Below, piece after piece: positions 21,926-34,326 of a stretch of 64,000 nt of DNA. The position numbers and the translations under genes are program-made. This DNA comes from Asterias amurensis. Its lineage: Eukaryota > Echinodermata > Asteroidea > Forcipulatida > Asteriidae. The notes beneath the pieces were generated by a model. It was given only the letters and a program-made list of their open reading frames with translations, had not been told where the DNA came from and made no database searches. The stretch is taken from positions 8,995,761 to 9,059,760 of the forward strand of contig NC_092656.1 in the NCBI RefSeq assembly GCF_032118995.1, given 5' to 3'. The stretch's first letter is position 1. Each line of letters opens with the position of its first letter.

Positions 21926-24900
21926 TCATTGTGGAGATGGCCTCTTCAACCCAATGCTAAAATCCTCCGCCAATTTTGTGTATATAACCTGTATCATCTT
22001 CAAGATTGTCGCGTGGAGTGCATACTGTAGTAAGAGGGCGCCAAACCCTTTGTAAAGTCCCGCCTTGCCTTCAGCTGCGATGATCGCCGCAAAGCATTCA
22101 AACATTCCTTCGTATCGCGTGCTGATCGGTATCACACCGTAACCATTGTCCGTGTTATCGATGATCGTCCTGGTGCCTTGTAAATGCAACCTCAGGTTGA
22201 CTGTCTCTAGTGGGTACAGTATCACATCCGTCATGAAATTCCCGGCAAATTTGGCAAGCAGCTCCGGGAAGTACGCCTCCATGACGCTCCTCTGAATGGG
22301 CGGGGCTCCGGAGGGGTCCTTCAGGCGGAGCTCTTGGGCGCGTTGCATGACTTGGAGTATGACAAATTGGATGATGGAGGAGATGATGTACTTGAGGAGC
22401 GAGTGGAGGACTGAGGGAAGGAGGAGGGTGTAGACGGGGAGGAGGTTGGTGGTTTGAGGGATGCCCCAGCCGACGAGGCGACAGAAACCTTCCTTGATGC
22501 AATCGAAGACGCCTGGTCTCTCACTGGCTATATCGCTCTGGAAAATAAAACAAGGAAATGGAATTAGATGTTGCAAACTATCTACTCATCAACCAAAAGT
22601 CATTGGGTGATATTGGACCAGGTCACTGTGGTGACCAAAGTGTGCGTGTGATATTGGACCAGGGTGCTACACAGGGTGCTACACTGTGGTGACCACAGGG
22701 TGTGGGTGATATTGGACCAGGGTGCTACACTGTGGTGACCACAGGGTGTGGGTGATATTGGACCAGGGTGCTACACAGGTGTGACTACAGGGTGTGGGTG
22801 ATATTGGACCAGGGTGCTACACTGTGGTGACTACAGGGTGTGGGTGATATTGGACCAGGGTGCTACACTGTGGTGACCACAGGGTGTGGGTGGTATTGGA
22901 CCAGGGTGCTACACTATGTGGCCACAGGGTGTGGGTGATATTGGACCATAATGCTATGCTGGGGTGAACACACAGGGTGTGTGGTTTGACAACCTTACCT
23001 GAACTTCCTCGACAAGACTAGCAGAGAAGAACGGCAGACTGATGGTTGCACTGATTGCCTTTAGAGCTAAATGACCAAATAGCTGCTTTATGGTGCTGTA
23101 AACGTGGATCTCTCTGCACAAGGAAAAACAAATTTTTAAATTGTCTTAAGCTTAATGTATGTAAAACAAACAAATCCTGTTGGGGCCCACCATCAGCTCC
23201 CCTGAGTTATTGTCATCTTAATTAAGGGGAGGTATACGTTTGGTAGTCCCTCTTAAAATTAATGGAACAAAATTACTTTGTTAGCAGTACGGCAGCTTTC
23301 GTTAGTAAAAAGCACTTTTAAAATCATTTCAGCTCGAAGTAATGTGGTTGAGGAAAAGCTATCAGTTTTTATCCCCAAAATTTGAATTTGAGAAGCGTTT
23401 ACTGACAGTAATGTTTCTCAGTTTGTGTAGTTGCAGATTATTCTACCTGCATGGACATAACCCAGCACATGTTTGCGGTATCTCAAAAATGCTACCACCT
23501 TTTGAACGGAATTTTTCACAATTTAACTGAAGTTTTGAAATTAATTACTGATGAAGTTCAAGTTGGAAAGTAAGCTATAGTTCTGAAAAGGGCTTCTGTT
23601 TCCTAACATTTAGGTAAGTTTTCATACTTTGCCAGAGGTGTAACTTCGCTGATGATGGTCTCGCTGCCTAGTCCGATGCCTTGAACCACAAATGCACTCC
23701 CTAAACCTTTCCACATTGTGGCCACACCCTGTGGGAGGGAAACAAAAATGGTAGGTTAGTCAACAGACCCATTGCATATGTATGTCACAACCTCAAATAG
23801 CGCACTCATTGAGGTCAAAGGAACAGCAATGACAAGCCGAGAGTTGTGCATGACCTCTTGCAAAGCACATAGGTATTAATATTGTCATTTCACCACAAAC
23901 AGACAAACAAACATACAAATAAAGGGTTAACAAGACTTGAAAACACTGCGTAAAACCCCCTTTCCTGATGATAAGTCCGTAAGTGTGCTAGGTGATTTTG
24001 TGTGCATTACACAATACACGCAATACAACGGTATTTCATCCCGGTCGAGGGACGAAGCAATAATGGTTACAAATAGGACACAAGTGTCAAGACCAAGACT
24101 CAAACCCACACTCTACTGATCAGAAATACCAGAGTGTCAAGTGTGCTTGACCGCTCAGCCACGATATACAACATTTCTTACCAATTACCTAATTGAGGCT
24201 GAAGGATAAAATTAAGTAATCTCTGTAAAATGTTTATACCCCCCCCAAAAAAAAACCCCTTCAGTTCAGACATACCTGATTTCTCTGTAGATTGATGATA
24301 ACTTGCACGACAGAAAAGGGCTGCACGTGATATCTATAGGCATGGTAGTTCACCTGGGAGAGACAAAAAACGCCAAATATGCCAAATGTTAGGTACATTA
24401 CTGGCTGTTCAATCATTCATGGTAAAAGTCTAGTTGTAACTATTGTATTTAAGCTGTGTTCCCATTGGACTTTTTTTGTTTAAGTTCCCGACTTTTCTGT
24501 AGAATGACAAAATTTAATCCAATGGGGACTCAAGGTAAACTGCCCTCTATGTCAACTTACCGTAACCGTGATTTAAAACGGATAGGCTGAAAGGGATCAC
24601 GGAAGAACTCTGCGCAGCCATGGTAACTTAACAGAGGTCGATTTCACAAAGAGTTAGGACTAGTTCACACTTAGGACTAGTCCTAAGAGATATCAAAAAC
24701 GTACAGCTAGTCCTAAGTTAGGATGAGTAACTCGTCCTAACTCGAGATAAGACTAGTCCTGACTCTTTGTGAAATCCACCCCGTGCTGCTAAAAGTACAA
24801 CAGGAACAGCTCCGCGCTGTCAACCTAACGTGACCTCACTGTAAAACGCTATCCAATTGCGTGTAATATAAGTCCAGGTAGGAATGCATGGTAGAAAAAC

Positions 24901-25013
24901 ACCAAACTTATGGCAGTTTTTACCTGGCACTGTCTTCTGAAGACGATGAATGGATGAGATAGAACATTCTCTGTCAGGAGGGTAGCGATGCCGATGCCCA
25001 AACCTGCAACTCG
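21926..25013 (-). CDS. SLC25A46: SLC25A46 mitochondrial carrier-family protein (exons 2 to last)
   Basis: On the minus strand five exons join in frame: 25013-24924, 24353-24276, 23728-23628, 23113-22999 and 22537-21926 (TGA at 21928-21926), 331 residues. Diagnostic blocks are [80 protein letters not shown] and [15 protein letters not shown]25A46 is a degenerate carrier-family member of the mitochondrial outer membrane that affects fission/fusion and lipid handling and is not a classical transporter. The carrier signature is atypical here as in known orthologues. Splice phases agree throughout, with one codon split between 23628 and 23113. The last exon is long and carries the whole C-terminal third. 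The N-terminal low-complexity segment (about 95 residues in human) must come from a further exon; see 25807-26025. Confidence 0.93.
22597..22982. repeat. Minisatellite filling a SLC25A46 intron
   Basis: About eight copies of a roughly 47-bp unit (gatattggaccagggtgcta then cactgtggtgaccacagggtgtgggt), some partly deleted. The host intron is only 22538-22998, so the array occupies most of it and stops 16 bp short of the donor site at 22998. Confidence 0.9.
24000..24170 (-). mobile_element. tRNA-derived SINE fragment
   Basis: The minus strand carries gtgtgggtttgagtcttggt next to ctggtatttctgatc, as in the longer copies at 7905-8200 and 30530-30830. It lies in the SLC25A46 intron between 23728 and 24276. 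Confidence 0.6.
24455..24781. repeat. Two MITEs side by side in a SLC25A46 intron
   Basis: About 24455-24633 starts ttcccattggactttttttg, like the element at 9050. At 24634-24781 is a family B palindrome (gtcgatttcacaaagagtta to ctttgtgaaatccacc). Confidence 0.65.
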
Positions 25014-25115
25014 CTGAAAAATCTCTGTAAATTATTCATAAACAGTCACAAATAATTAAAATTTTTGAAAAATTTAAACAGAATTTCTTTGAAACGGAAA
25101 GCTAAGCACTTCACC

Positions 25116-25452
25116 TCATTGGCCTTTGGAGGTACATTGAATACAGCACATGGTAATGGTGAAAGACTTCTCTTGAAACATTATTCCATGAAATGCTTTA
25201 CTTTTAGAGAAAACATTCAAACAATATCAATTCTCAATAACAAGAAGAATTACGGATTTATTTTTAAACACATGTCATGAAACGGCGAAACGCGCGAAAT
25301 CAAGGGTGGGTTTTCCCGTTATTTTCTCCCAACTCCGCTGACCGATTGAGCCTGAAAATTTTCACAGGTTTCTTGTTTTATATATAAGTTGTGATACATG
25401 AAGTGTGGGCCTTTGGACAATACTGTTTACCAAAAGTGTCCAATGGCTTTAT
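25116..25452 (-). repeat. MITE-like element, family D
   Basis: It ends tactgtttaccaaaagtgtc then caatggcttta, matching the inverted start of the copies at 42413-42775 and 52830-53205 (ccattggacc or ccagtggacac, tttcggtaaacagt). The interior shares gaaacggcgaaa and tgggttttcccgttattttc (reverse complement elsewhere). Confidence 0.75.
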
Positions 25453-25571
25453 TAAGCATGAGAGCCAAAGCAATTTCTATTTTGTACTTGTATTTTATAA
25501 AATACAAAAATAAACTAAATTTTATAATAATCTATGTAATATAATCTTAATACAAATAAAGCCTTATAGTT

Positions 25572-25628
25572 GCGATAGCGTAACCCTCCTGCTACGCCGT
25601 CGGCAAGAGGGTTACGCTATCGCAACTA
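25572..25628. repeat. Perfect-stem hairpin
   Basis: The left arm is tagttgcgatagcgtaaccc and the right arm gggttacgctatcgcaacta, with a loop of about 17 bases. AT-rich DNA flanks it on both sides. It lies in the presumed first intron of SLC25A46. Confidence 0.9.
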
Positions 25629-25806
25629 GGCCTATATTAATTATTATATTTATTATTTATAATCAATTTGTAAAAAAAAACAAAAAAAAAAATTTTTAAT
25701 TTTTTTTTTTAATTAATAAATTTTACTTATTGTTATTCTATCTATTCTGAGAAAATTGATTAACTAATTTTTAGCTTAAGGTGGGGAGGGGCCTCGCTAC
25801 GATTAG

Positions 25807-26025
25807 TTACAACTTGAGGAGGGGGCGGGGCACCAAGTAAAATCCAAGATCGATTATGAAATCACACGACGAACCCGTTTGTTGCTGTTTGGGCGTCTGC
25901 AGTTCCGACGGTACAGTTCTCCCCTGCTGGACCCCGTCATCGGGACGTAATTCCCCTCGCCTCACATCTCCACTGCCCTCATTTATCTCTGCACCCGACC
26001 CACCTAGAACATTTTTATTATGCAT
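25807..26025 (-). CDS. SLC25A46: Possible first coding exon of SLC25A46
   Basis: An open minus-strand frame begins with ATG at 26025-26023 (MHNKNVLGGSGAEINEGSGD) and is Gly/Gln-rich. The human protein also starts with a low-complexity Gly/Ser/Gln segment. Exon 2 begins in phase 0, so the donor must fall between codons. In-frame candidates are weak (act|gtaccg, ttg|gtgccc). The start and donor are therefore not settled, and another upstream ATG (MPELEAPSLSC followed by gtaaaa) is possible. Confidence 0.4.
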   Translation of the reverse strand: MHNKNVLGGSGAEINEGSGDVRRGELRPDDGVQQGRTVPSELQTPKQQQTGSSCDFIIDLGFYLVPRPLLKL

Positions 26026-26279
26026 TTTCGTCTGCTTTACTCCCAATCATTTTACACAGGAAAGGCTCGGAGCTTCCAACTCAGGCATGAACTCGTTGAT
26101 AGCCCAATATTTCGCCCAAATTAAACGTAAAAAGTAGAGGAGCAGGTCGAGGAATTAAATAATTTAAAGCCCAATATTGGGCTATAAAACCACCGCTTTT
26201 TGACCATTGGAGAAACTATCTAAAAACAAACGAATGTCATCAGACGTGCATTCTGGGTAACAAAGCAAAACTCGACAAA
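26026..26279. promoter_or_regulatory. Probable shared divergent promoter (SLC25A46 / PSMA4)
   Basis: The two start codons are about 255 bp apart and point away from each other. The interval has a perfect 16-bp palindrome agcccaatattgggct at 26168-26183, with tataaaa adjacent at 26184-26189. A half-related copy (agcccaatatttcgcccaaa) lies at 26101-26120, and an inverted CCAAT (attgg) at 26205-26209. The function is inferred from position and motifs only. Confidence 0.6.
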
Positions 26280-29200
26280 ATGGTGAGTGAAACCGGTCCA
26301 CAATATTTTGATTATTTTCCCTTTTGAAACTATACATTGTTTTTAACAGTAACTTTTATTGATATATACTTACTGATGTTTTGGGAAGACTTCTTAAAAA
26401 TTGTGTATATCGTATCACTTTTACAAAAGCAGCTCGTTACTGGAGCACGTGAGTTACAAAAAATGCTCCCCGCCTGAAAATTGCATTGTCACCCATACGA
26501 AACTGTGTACAGCAGCACCAGCAGTGTGTTTTGTGTGGCTATTTTGAAGCTTTGACTTACGTTTTTAAACACGCGGCATCTATTAAATAAACTGCTTCAA
26601 CTTTCACTGAATAATTTACCTTGTTAAATTAAGGGGATTGATACTGGGAAGGATAAGTTTTTAATTTATAATATAAGATGTTTAAAACTTTAATTAAAAA
26701 AACAATTGTCAATGGTGAAGAGTTGCACAACCCAATGATTTTTAATTTTATTTATCAATAAAATTAAAAATAGGCCTATTTCTTTTTTGGGGGTTGATGA
26801 AAAATTGTGAAAACTCTATATCCTGCCACCACTCCATTTCAAACTCATTTTTTTTTTGCAAAATAAAAAGGATTATCTAATTTTGTGAGTAAAAAAATTA
26901 CTACTTTATTTCTTTAAAAAAAATGGATGGCAGGATTATGAGGTACAGACATTTTTCAATTTATTTTCTCTCTTAATAAAGCGACGGACACTTTCCTTTA
27001 TTGGTATTATCGGTAATTACTCAAAATAATTGAATAGCATAAATACTTACTTGGTAACTATTAAAACTAGAAATGGAAAGCTGTTGATAGTAACAAACAT
27101 TGTGAAGTGACGTTTTGAAAAAGAAGTGATTTCTCACTATATGCTGACCACCTCAGCTAAGGTTTTGAATTAAAGCGTCTGAAAGCACACAACTTGTGTG
27201 ACAAGGGTGTTTTTTCTTCCATTATTCTCTCACAACTTCGACGACCTATTCATTGAGTCAAAATTTTCACAGGTTTGTTATTTTATGCCTATGTTGAGAT
27301 ATATGTACACCAACTGAGAATATTGGACTTTGAAAATTACCAGAGGTGTCCAGTGCCTTCATCAAATACAATTATTTTCTTAATTAACAAACAATTAATC
27401 TGAAACATATATCCCAACTGTAGTGTTCGTATATCCCAACAGAGTGCTTAGCTAAAGTGACGGTATTTGCTTAGTCAACTCGCCAATTTGCAGAGGAATG
27501 CATCAACTTCTATTATTTTTTACATAGTCAAAATATTAAAACAGTTAATTTTTTTACATCAACAGTCTCGAAGATATGATTCAAGAACCACAATATTTTC
27601 GCCAGAAGGTAAGAAAGAGTATTCATGTTGATGTTTTTTAGATCTTATTTTGGGGGAAACAGGTAGCACAAATTTAAGTGATTTTGACCAATGATTAGCA
27701 AATGTGTAAATAATCAAACTATTTCTCAGCAAAAACTTTCTTTACCAGCTGATGGCAAAATATTTTAGGGATACAGTTCTAGAAAGAACAAAATCGTGCC
27801 CTGAATTAGTCAATGATAAATATTTCATTTCTGAATGGTCATGGTTTTTATGTTGTTTTCAAACTTTATCCTTATGGAAAATTAATAAATGTTTATTGGT
27901 TTTAAAAACAAAACAATATATTACATTTGAAATATTCAGGATCTTCAATTATTCACATTTTGAAATTCTTTAGGGCGATTATACCAGGTGGAGTATGCAA
28001 TGGAAGCGATTGGCCACGCCGGGACATCTCTAGGTATCTTGGCTTCAGACGGTGTTCTGCTAGCTGCCGAGAGACGCAACACACACAAACTCCTTGATGA
28101 GGTGGTCTTCTCTGACAAGATCTATAAACTTTACGAGTAAGTCCATGGTGACGTTCATTTTTTGTAAAAGATTTTTAATATTAACTTCTTGTGCCTGTGG
28201 TAAAAACAAACCTCACAAATAATTCTCACTATTTCAGTAACAAGCCAGCAGGACCAGTGACCTTGTTATTTCTCTGGTGCCTTAACTTTGTTTCATCTAG
28301 TGTACATAAAGAGGGGCGAAAGGTACTGAAAATCATGCTTGTAATGTCCCTTTTTCTTGTGGTTATTGTGTAATCCCTGATCCCGACCTCCGCCTCTTGT
28401 AATACAAAATGTGGCAAACTAGAATGGACAGCCTGCCACTATTGTGTCTCATTGTACTGGACTGGATAAGAGGCAAGTCCGAAGCATGATTATTCCAGAA
28501 GCTCCAAAATGTTCTGAAAAAATAATACTGAACATGGGCACGTTAAGTGGTTAATTGGACCACAGCTACATGTAAGTTGGTTGGCGACTCTACTTGGGCA
28601 GATTTTTGGTTCCTTTTCAAATTGCTTTGTTTTATTTTGTATCACCGCAGTAACATGGCATGCAGTGTGTCTGGCATTACATCAGATGCGAATGTTCTCA
28701 CCAATGAACTCAGACTCATAGCACAGAGGTAAGTCTAACAGCATTCTCTCCACTATTCTCCCTATTTTTAGTTTGCAATTTGGAATGGATTTTTACATTG
28801 TTTTTAGTTTAGTGGTTATACAGTTAAAGGCACTGGTCACTATTGATAATCACTCAAAATAATTGTTGCATAAAAACTTAATTGGTAACAAGCAATGGAG
28901 AGCTGATGATAGTATAAAGCGTTGTGAGAAACGGTTTCCTCTGAAGTAACTTAGTTTTCTAGAAAGAAGTAATTAACCACAAATTTGAATTCAAGACTTC
29001 GGATTAGATTTTGAGGTCCCGAAATCAAGCATCTGAAAGCACACAACTTCGTGTAAAAAGGGTGTTTTTTTCTTCCATTATTATCTCGCAACTTCTACGA
29101 CCAATTGAGTTCAAATTTTCACAGGTTTGTTATTTTGCGCATTTGTTGAGAGACACCAAGTGAGAAGACTAGTCTTTGACAATTAGCAATAGTGGCCAGT

Positions 29201-32082
29201 GTCTTTAACCAGTTAACAGTTCACTGGTTAAACGGTTAACAGGTACACCATCCCAACTTTAGTCACCCATTGAATCCACTTTGTGTTGCAGGTATTTACT
29301 GCAGTACCAAGAACCCATGCCCTGTGAGCAGCTTGTCAGCACACTATGTGACATCAAACAGTTCTACACACAATCAGGAGGTCAGTGCAGTACACAGTTT
29401 ATTCTAATAATAATAACAAACTACGGCATTTATAAGGCGCACTCTACTGAAAACATTCAGAAGCGCAGGTCTAGAAGAAGTGAAAGATTAAGTTAAAGTA
29501 TTGTCAAGATTGGAGATGTTTGAAAGCAAGCATGAGCAAAGTGTGTTCTAAGTTTCTGCTGGAAGAGAGTGATGTTGTGCATTTGTCTGAGGTTTTCCGG
29601 AAGTGAATTCCAGAGTCGAGGTGTTATGTTGGCCAAGCGAGTTTGAGGAACATGGAGAGTATTGGTAATATATTTTAGGCCTGGTCTAGTTGTATGGGGC
29701 GTCAAGAGATTTTGTACGTAGGGTGGAGCTGAACTACACATATGTGACATGAGTTCATAAACCCTTACTCCCTAGGCCTTTTTCCCAATACCCTTCTCTC
29801 TCATGTCACTCTACACTAGGGGAAATTCTTGTTCGGGCTAAAAAGGACATCCCTTTAGTAGCAAATAACCGATTGGTGAACAAAAATTAAAAATTTCTAC
29901 AATTTTTGTTTGACTTGTGTTTCAGGCAAGAGGCCATTTGGTGTGTCCATCCTGTACATGGGATGGGATAAACACTATGGGTTCCAGCTTTACCAAAGTG
30001 ATCCGAGTGGAAACTATGGTGGATGGAAGGCAACATGCATCGGGAACAACAGTGCAGTAAGTTAGAATAGTAATGTAATGTGTAAATAATAATAAGATGT
30101 CTTATAGACGATGTGACTTGTGACACCACATGTTTACAAAAGAGCCACAGAGCCTGGACTTCATGCAGGCAGGATTTGTACACAGCCTAATGGAAGTAAT
30201 CATAAACTCTTACATTTTATGAAGATTGCACTGTCTAATTCCTATCAACTTTTGATATGATGAAAGGGGGCACATCTCAAAAGTTGTCCAGCTTTTACTT
30301 TCATAACTCTTGGTTTTGTGTGGAAATTATGACACAAAATGTCAACTTTCCCATAGGACCTTATGGTATTGTGCCTGCCAAAATACTGAAAGAATATACA
30401 AGGTCACAATTGTTGTAAACAAAGTTCACATGGCCTATATAGCGCCCGTATCTACCAACTATGTTCTCAAGGCGCTTAGTATATACATTTTATACAGAAA
30501 TATTATTGAAGTTATGAATTCTGCGTCCCAATTATGTAGCACCTTATAAGAGTTTACAAGGTGCTAAGGTGCATACATCAGCCACAGTCAGGGACACTGG
30601 GGCGAACCCCTTCTCTTTTCGATAAGTGCACTGGGTTCTTAAACATGCGTTACACAACACATGGGACCAGCGGCTTTACGTCCCATCTGAAGGACAAAGC
30701 AATGGTTAAGTGTCTTGCTTAAGGACACAAGTGTCACGGCTGGGGGATTTGAACCCACACTTTGCTGATCAGAAACACCAGAGTTTGAGTTTGGTGCTTT
30801 TAACCGCTCGGCCATGACACCTGCAATAGACTGACCCCTGTCTTTATCGGCAAGGATAAAGACAGGCACTTGGTCACCATGAAAATCAGATTTCATTGGA
30901 TAAACATGCAGTGATGTTAGTTTTCAAAATCTTTGTTATGATTGGTCCGAGGTGATGTAATTGTCGGCTTGCACTTTTGATCCTCTTCATTCATGTAATT
31001 CAGTGTGTACATCTTGTAGTTTTTGTGTGTGTACGAATTGACGATGAGTCGCTGTGTGAATGAATGCGAGGTTTAAGGTGCATTTGCCAACATCAGGTTA
31101 AGCTGGTATCTGGCTTGATGCAGGGGCCTTGATACGTGATGTGTTGGGTGCATTTCACTCGAGCAACCATTGCCAATGTTTGCACACATTTGCCAACAAT
31201 TTAGAGTAGAACAAGTTAAGTGCCGCCAACATTGGTAAATGCTAGCAACCATAGGCAAAGTTGTTTTTTATAGCTTTCTCTGTTCAACTTTGTTTTTCTC
31301 TCGTAAATTCTAACTGACTATTGTCTTCAACTGTCTTGATCTTTTGATTTCAGTCGGCAGTATCAATGCTGAAACAGGAATACAAGCAGGACGAGACAAC
31401 ATTAAAAGAAGCTCTGCAGTTGGCTATTAAGACTCTGAGTAAGACACTGGATATGACCAAAGTCACACCCGAGAAAAGTAAGCTATTCTATTTAATGTTT
31501 TTAAATAAGGGAATAAAAGGGCAGCAACGAGTTCTTAAACGGCCGTTTAAAATCGGCAGGCTCGTTGACGTGAGGGCCTTTATCTCACAGCAACAACCCT
31601 GCATCGTTTTAAACAGACATTCAAGAACAAGTCGCTACTCTTTTATAACAATTCATAAATGCCCTTTTGTTAAAAAAAAATAAATAAAAAAATACAATTA
31701 TAGACACTTTGACAATTGAAAATTCAAGGTTTTAATATTTTTTTCAAAAACTTTGTGAAGAATGTGTTGCGCCAATGCGCTTGGGTTGTGTGTACGCTTT
31801 ATAAATGACTAAATTATTATTATTGTCATTATAATTTCTTGAAGAATGATATGAAGTTTCATTGTAAATTGTTTGATTATTTTGTTGTGCCCGTCTTGAT
31901 TATATCTATACTGTTTGTCTCATCTTTTCTCAGTTGAAATAGCCACGCTAACAAGGGAAGGCAACAAGACCAGGATTCGCATTCTACCCGTGAATGAGCT
32001 TCAAGTTCTCATCAAGGAACACGAAGAAAGAGAGGCTAAAGTTGAAGCAGAAAAGAAGAAAGAAAAAGACAAATCCTCATAA
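26280..32082 (+). CDS. PSMA4: Proteasome subunit alpha type-4
   Basis: Eight coding exons: 26280-26282 (ATG only, followed by gtgagt), 27566-27608, 27974-28136, 28651-28728, 29292-29380, 29926-30056, 31354-31477 and 31934-32082 (TAA at 32080-32082). The product is 259 residues (human 261). It opens with [20 protein letters not shown], the alpha-subunit N-terminal signature that gates the 20S pore. [59 protein letters not shown] and [18 protein letters not shown] follow. The C-terminus is a Lys/Glu-rich helix ([19 protein letters not shown]). It forms part of the outer ring of the 20S core and is non-catalytic. All phases agree; one donor is gtcagt (29381). AATAAA lies 40 bp after the stop. 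Complete and intact. Confidence 0.98.
26985..27365 (+). repeat. MITE family A copy in PSMA4 intron 1
   Basis: It runs from cggacactttcctttattgg to ttaccagaggtgtccagtgc and is somewhat diverged at the left end (an extra ttggtattatc). It retains the internal gagctgttgatag and acaacttgtgtgacaagggt segments. Confidence 0.75.
28826..29207 (+). repeat. MITE family A copy in PSMA4 intron 4
   Basis: A near-complete copy from aaaggcactggtcactattg to caatagtggccagtgtcttt. Confidence 0.8.
29493..29750 (-). mobile_element. 3' stub of a non-LTR retroelement (RT C-terminal tail)
   Basis: The minus-strand frame reads [18 protein letters not shown] then [14 protein letters not shown], the conserved region after the reverse transcriptase core in CR1/jockey-like elements. 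No RT or endonuclease domain remains. It is inserted in PSMA4 intron 5 (29381-29925), antisense to the host gene. Confidence 0.75.
30105..30445 (-). repeat. Dispersed 340-bp repeat, family E
   Basis: The reverse complement matches 38750-39105 and 62020-62360: tgtgaactttgtttacaa, then catcatatcaaaagttgat, then cattaggctgt-tacaaat and gcctgcatgaagtccaggc. All three copies lie in introns of the genes described here. Confidence 0.8.
30530..30830 (-). mobile_element. tRNA-derived SINE
   Basis: On the minus strand the head reads gtgtcatggccgagcggtta (A box of a Leu/Ser-type tRNA), then ctggtgtttctgatcagca, then gtgtgggttcaaatccccca (B box). The body continues through cacttaaccattgctttgtc, and a tail has gcaccttgtaaactcttata. 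It is the best preserved copy here and lies in PSMA4 intron 6. Confidence 0.8.
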
Positions 32083-32121
32083 AGATATTTTGTATTCCTC
32101 CTGTACTTGACCTGCTAAACC

Positions 32122-32127
32122 AATAAA
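32122..32127 (+). terminator. PSMA4 polyadenylation signal
   Basis: AATAAA lies 40 bp after the TAA stop, in the sequence caataaaatagaacac. No better hexamer occurs earlier. Confidence 0.75.
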
Positions 32128-34285
32128 ATAGAACACTGTACAAACGTTTCTTTACGAAAGTGGATAAAACAATTTCACTGCAGAGAAGAAGTTAATTTTA
32201 AAGGTGCTCTCATTGCATTGAGTTGGAAAGAGAAGAAAAATAGTTGCACTTCCACTTCACTTTTTCAAAATGATCCACTCGTAGTATTTCTTTTTGTTTG
32301 TACTGTTCGAAACTTCAAGAAAAAATCACAGTTCAAATCTTGGCTTACAATTTGATTTTCCAATTGTAGTGAATGGCATTATTTCCTTTGTTCAAGTTAC
32401 AGAATCACAGGGTCGATCTTAAAATATTGGTTCAAGAGTTTAGGAAGGTTTGGCCCATCGATCATTTACATGCTGATAAATTCTGTGTAGGTAACACATT
32501 ACAGACAGGGATGAGAAATTACAGATGGTTATCTCTCTCTGCCTGGTGAAATAATGATTTGGATTTTTCTCCAAATACAGCAACACGTATCAGGCTTTTT
32601 GATTGATCTACTTGCATAGCAGTGAGGATACCTTTCCTAAAAGCTCATTGGAATCAATAGCTCAAGCGGTTGTCAAAGGGTGGAAATGCCATCATTTTGT
32701 ACCTCCTTAGATCTGGATCCAAGTTCATACTTATTTTCAGTAATGACTCTCGCCCCCTGAAAAAGGTAACTGTGTGCGGATAGAAGTCTGCACTAAATCA
32801 TTTGTGGATCACGCACAATCAGCCTTTCCATTGGCTTTGGCTAGGGTCGGTGGCTGCAATGACCGTACACCTCTCCTAATATTCATACATGACTTCATAA
32901 TTCTCACCTAGAATGAGGCCATAGGCGCACATCCGCCACCACTTGCAGTGGCTGTGCCGTTGGCCTTGTTGAGTTATATAGAACTCTGATGTACTCATGC
33001 ATAAATATTAAGAGAAGCGTATTTTGTATTCTACTTTACATGTTGGCCATTCCGGTCATAGGCACCGCTATAGCCATTTCATTCGGACACACTCTAGCCT
33101 TAATATTTAGAGTGCCTTGCCACCCATTAACTAGGTTCCCCTCAAGCCTTGTATGCTACTTTACAATTGCTGTAAAGCACCAGTCTGTTTTACTTTCAAA
33201 CCTTAGCCAACTACTCACTCTTGTATTGAACATAAATACTCAGATCCTGCAACAGGGATGACAAATTTCAGACTTCGTTCTGAATTTAGACTTCTGAATG
33301 AAGAAACTAGACTTGTTAGTATCTGTTTTCCTACTTTTTTAAGGAGTAAATATACCCGAGAGAAGCTACTAAAGTTAAGTGTCATGACAGGGATTCAAAC
33401 CCCCACCCTTGTGACTTGGCCAAGTCGGATGCACAATGCAATTGGATACCATGCTTTTTCTTGCATTTTTTCTTTAAAAGGAGTTGCAAGTATCATATTA
33501 ATGTGATTATTACTGTGTGTATTAAATGTGCCCCTCTCAGTGGCATGGAGTATTAGACATTATGGAATTTAACATAAATAAACTTGTTACATGTACATGT
33601 ATTTAAGTTCATGTGTTTGTTATTTATGGTGTTTTTGTTGTGCTAAGAACTGATATTCACCTTTTGCAGAGGAAATCATTCTCTGTATATGGCCCCAAAG
33701 TGTGGAATAAGCTTCCTACACAGATGAGAAATGCCAGCTCACTCACTCACCTTAAAGCTCACCTGTTCAGGCAGGCTTATTTGCTGAGAACAAACTGTTG
33801 ATTTTGGGGCGCTACAAATGACCTTTAAAGGCAGTGGACACTATTGGTAATTAATCAAAATAATTATTAGCCTAAAACCTTACTTGGTGACAGGTAATGG
33901 GGAGAGGTTGGTGGTATAAAACATTGTGAGAACAGCTCCCTCTGAAGTAACATAGTTTGGGAGAAAGAAGTAATTTTCCACGAATTTGCTTTCGAGACCT
34001 CAAGTTTATGACCGATTGAGCTCAAATTTTCACAGGTTTGTTATTTTATGCATATGTTGAGATACACCAACTGTGACGGCTAGTCTTTGACAATTACCAA
34101 TAGTGTCTACTGCCTTTAAGACACTGGACACCTTGTCAAAGACCAGTCTTCTCACTTAGTGTATCCAAAACTTGGAATCAATTGGTTTATTTTAAAGAAA
34201 AACACCCTTGTCACACACAATCAAAATCAAATATTTTAGTGGAAAATTACTTCTTTCTCAAAAACTACGTTACACGAGACTTTGC

Positions 34286-34326
<41 letters not shown>

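Noticed and set aside
29493..33801. Active LINE elements
   Set aside because: Only the extreme C-terminal coding tails remain; no endonuclease or reverse transcriptase domain is present in the window.
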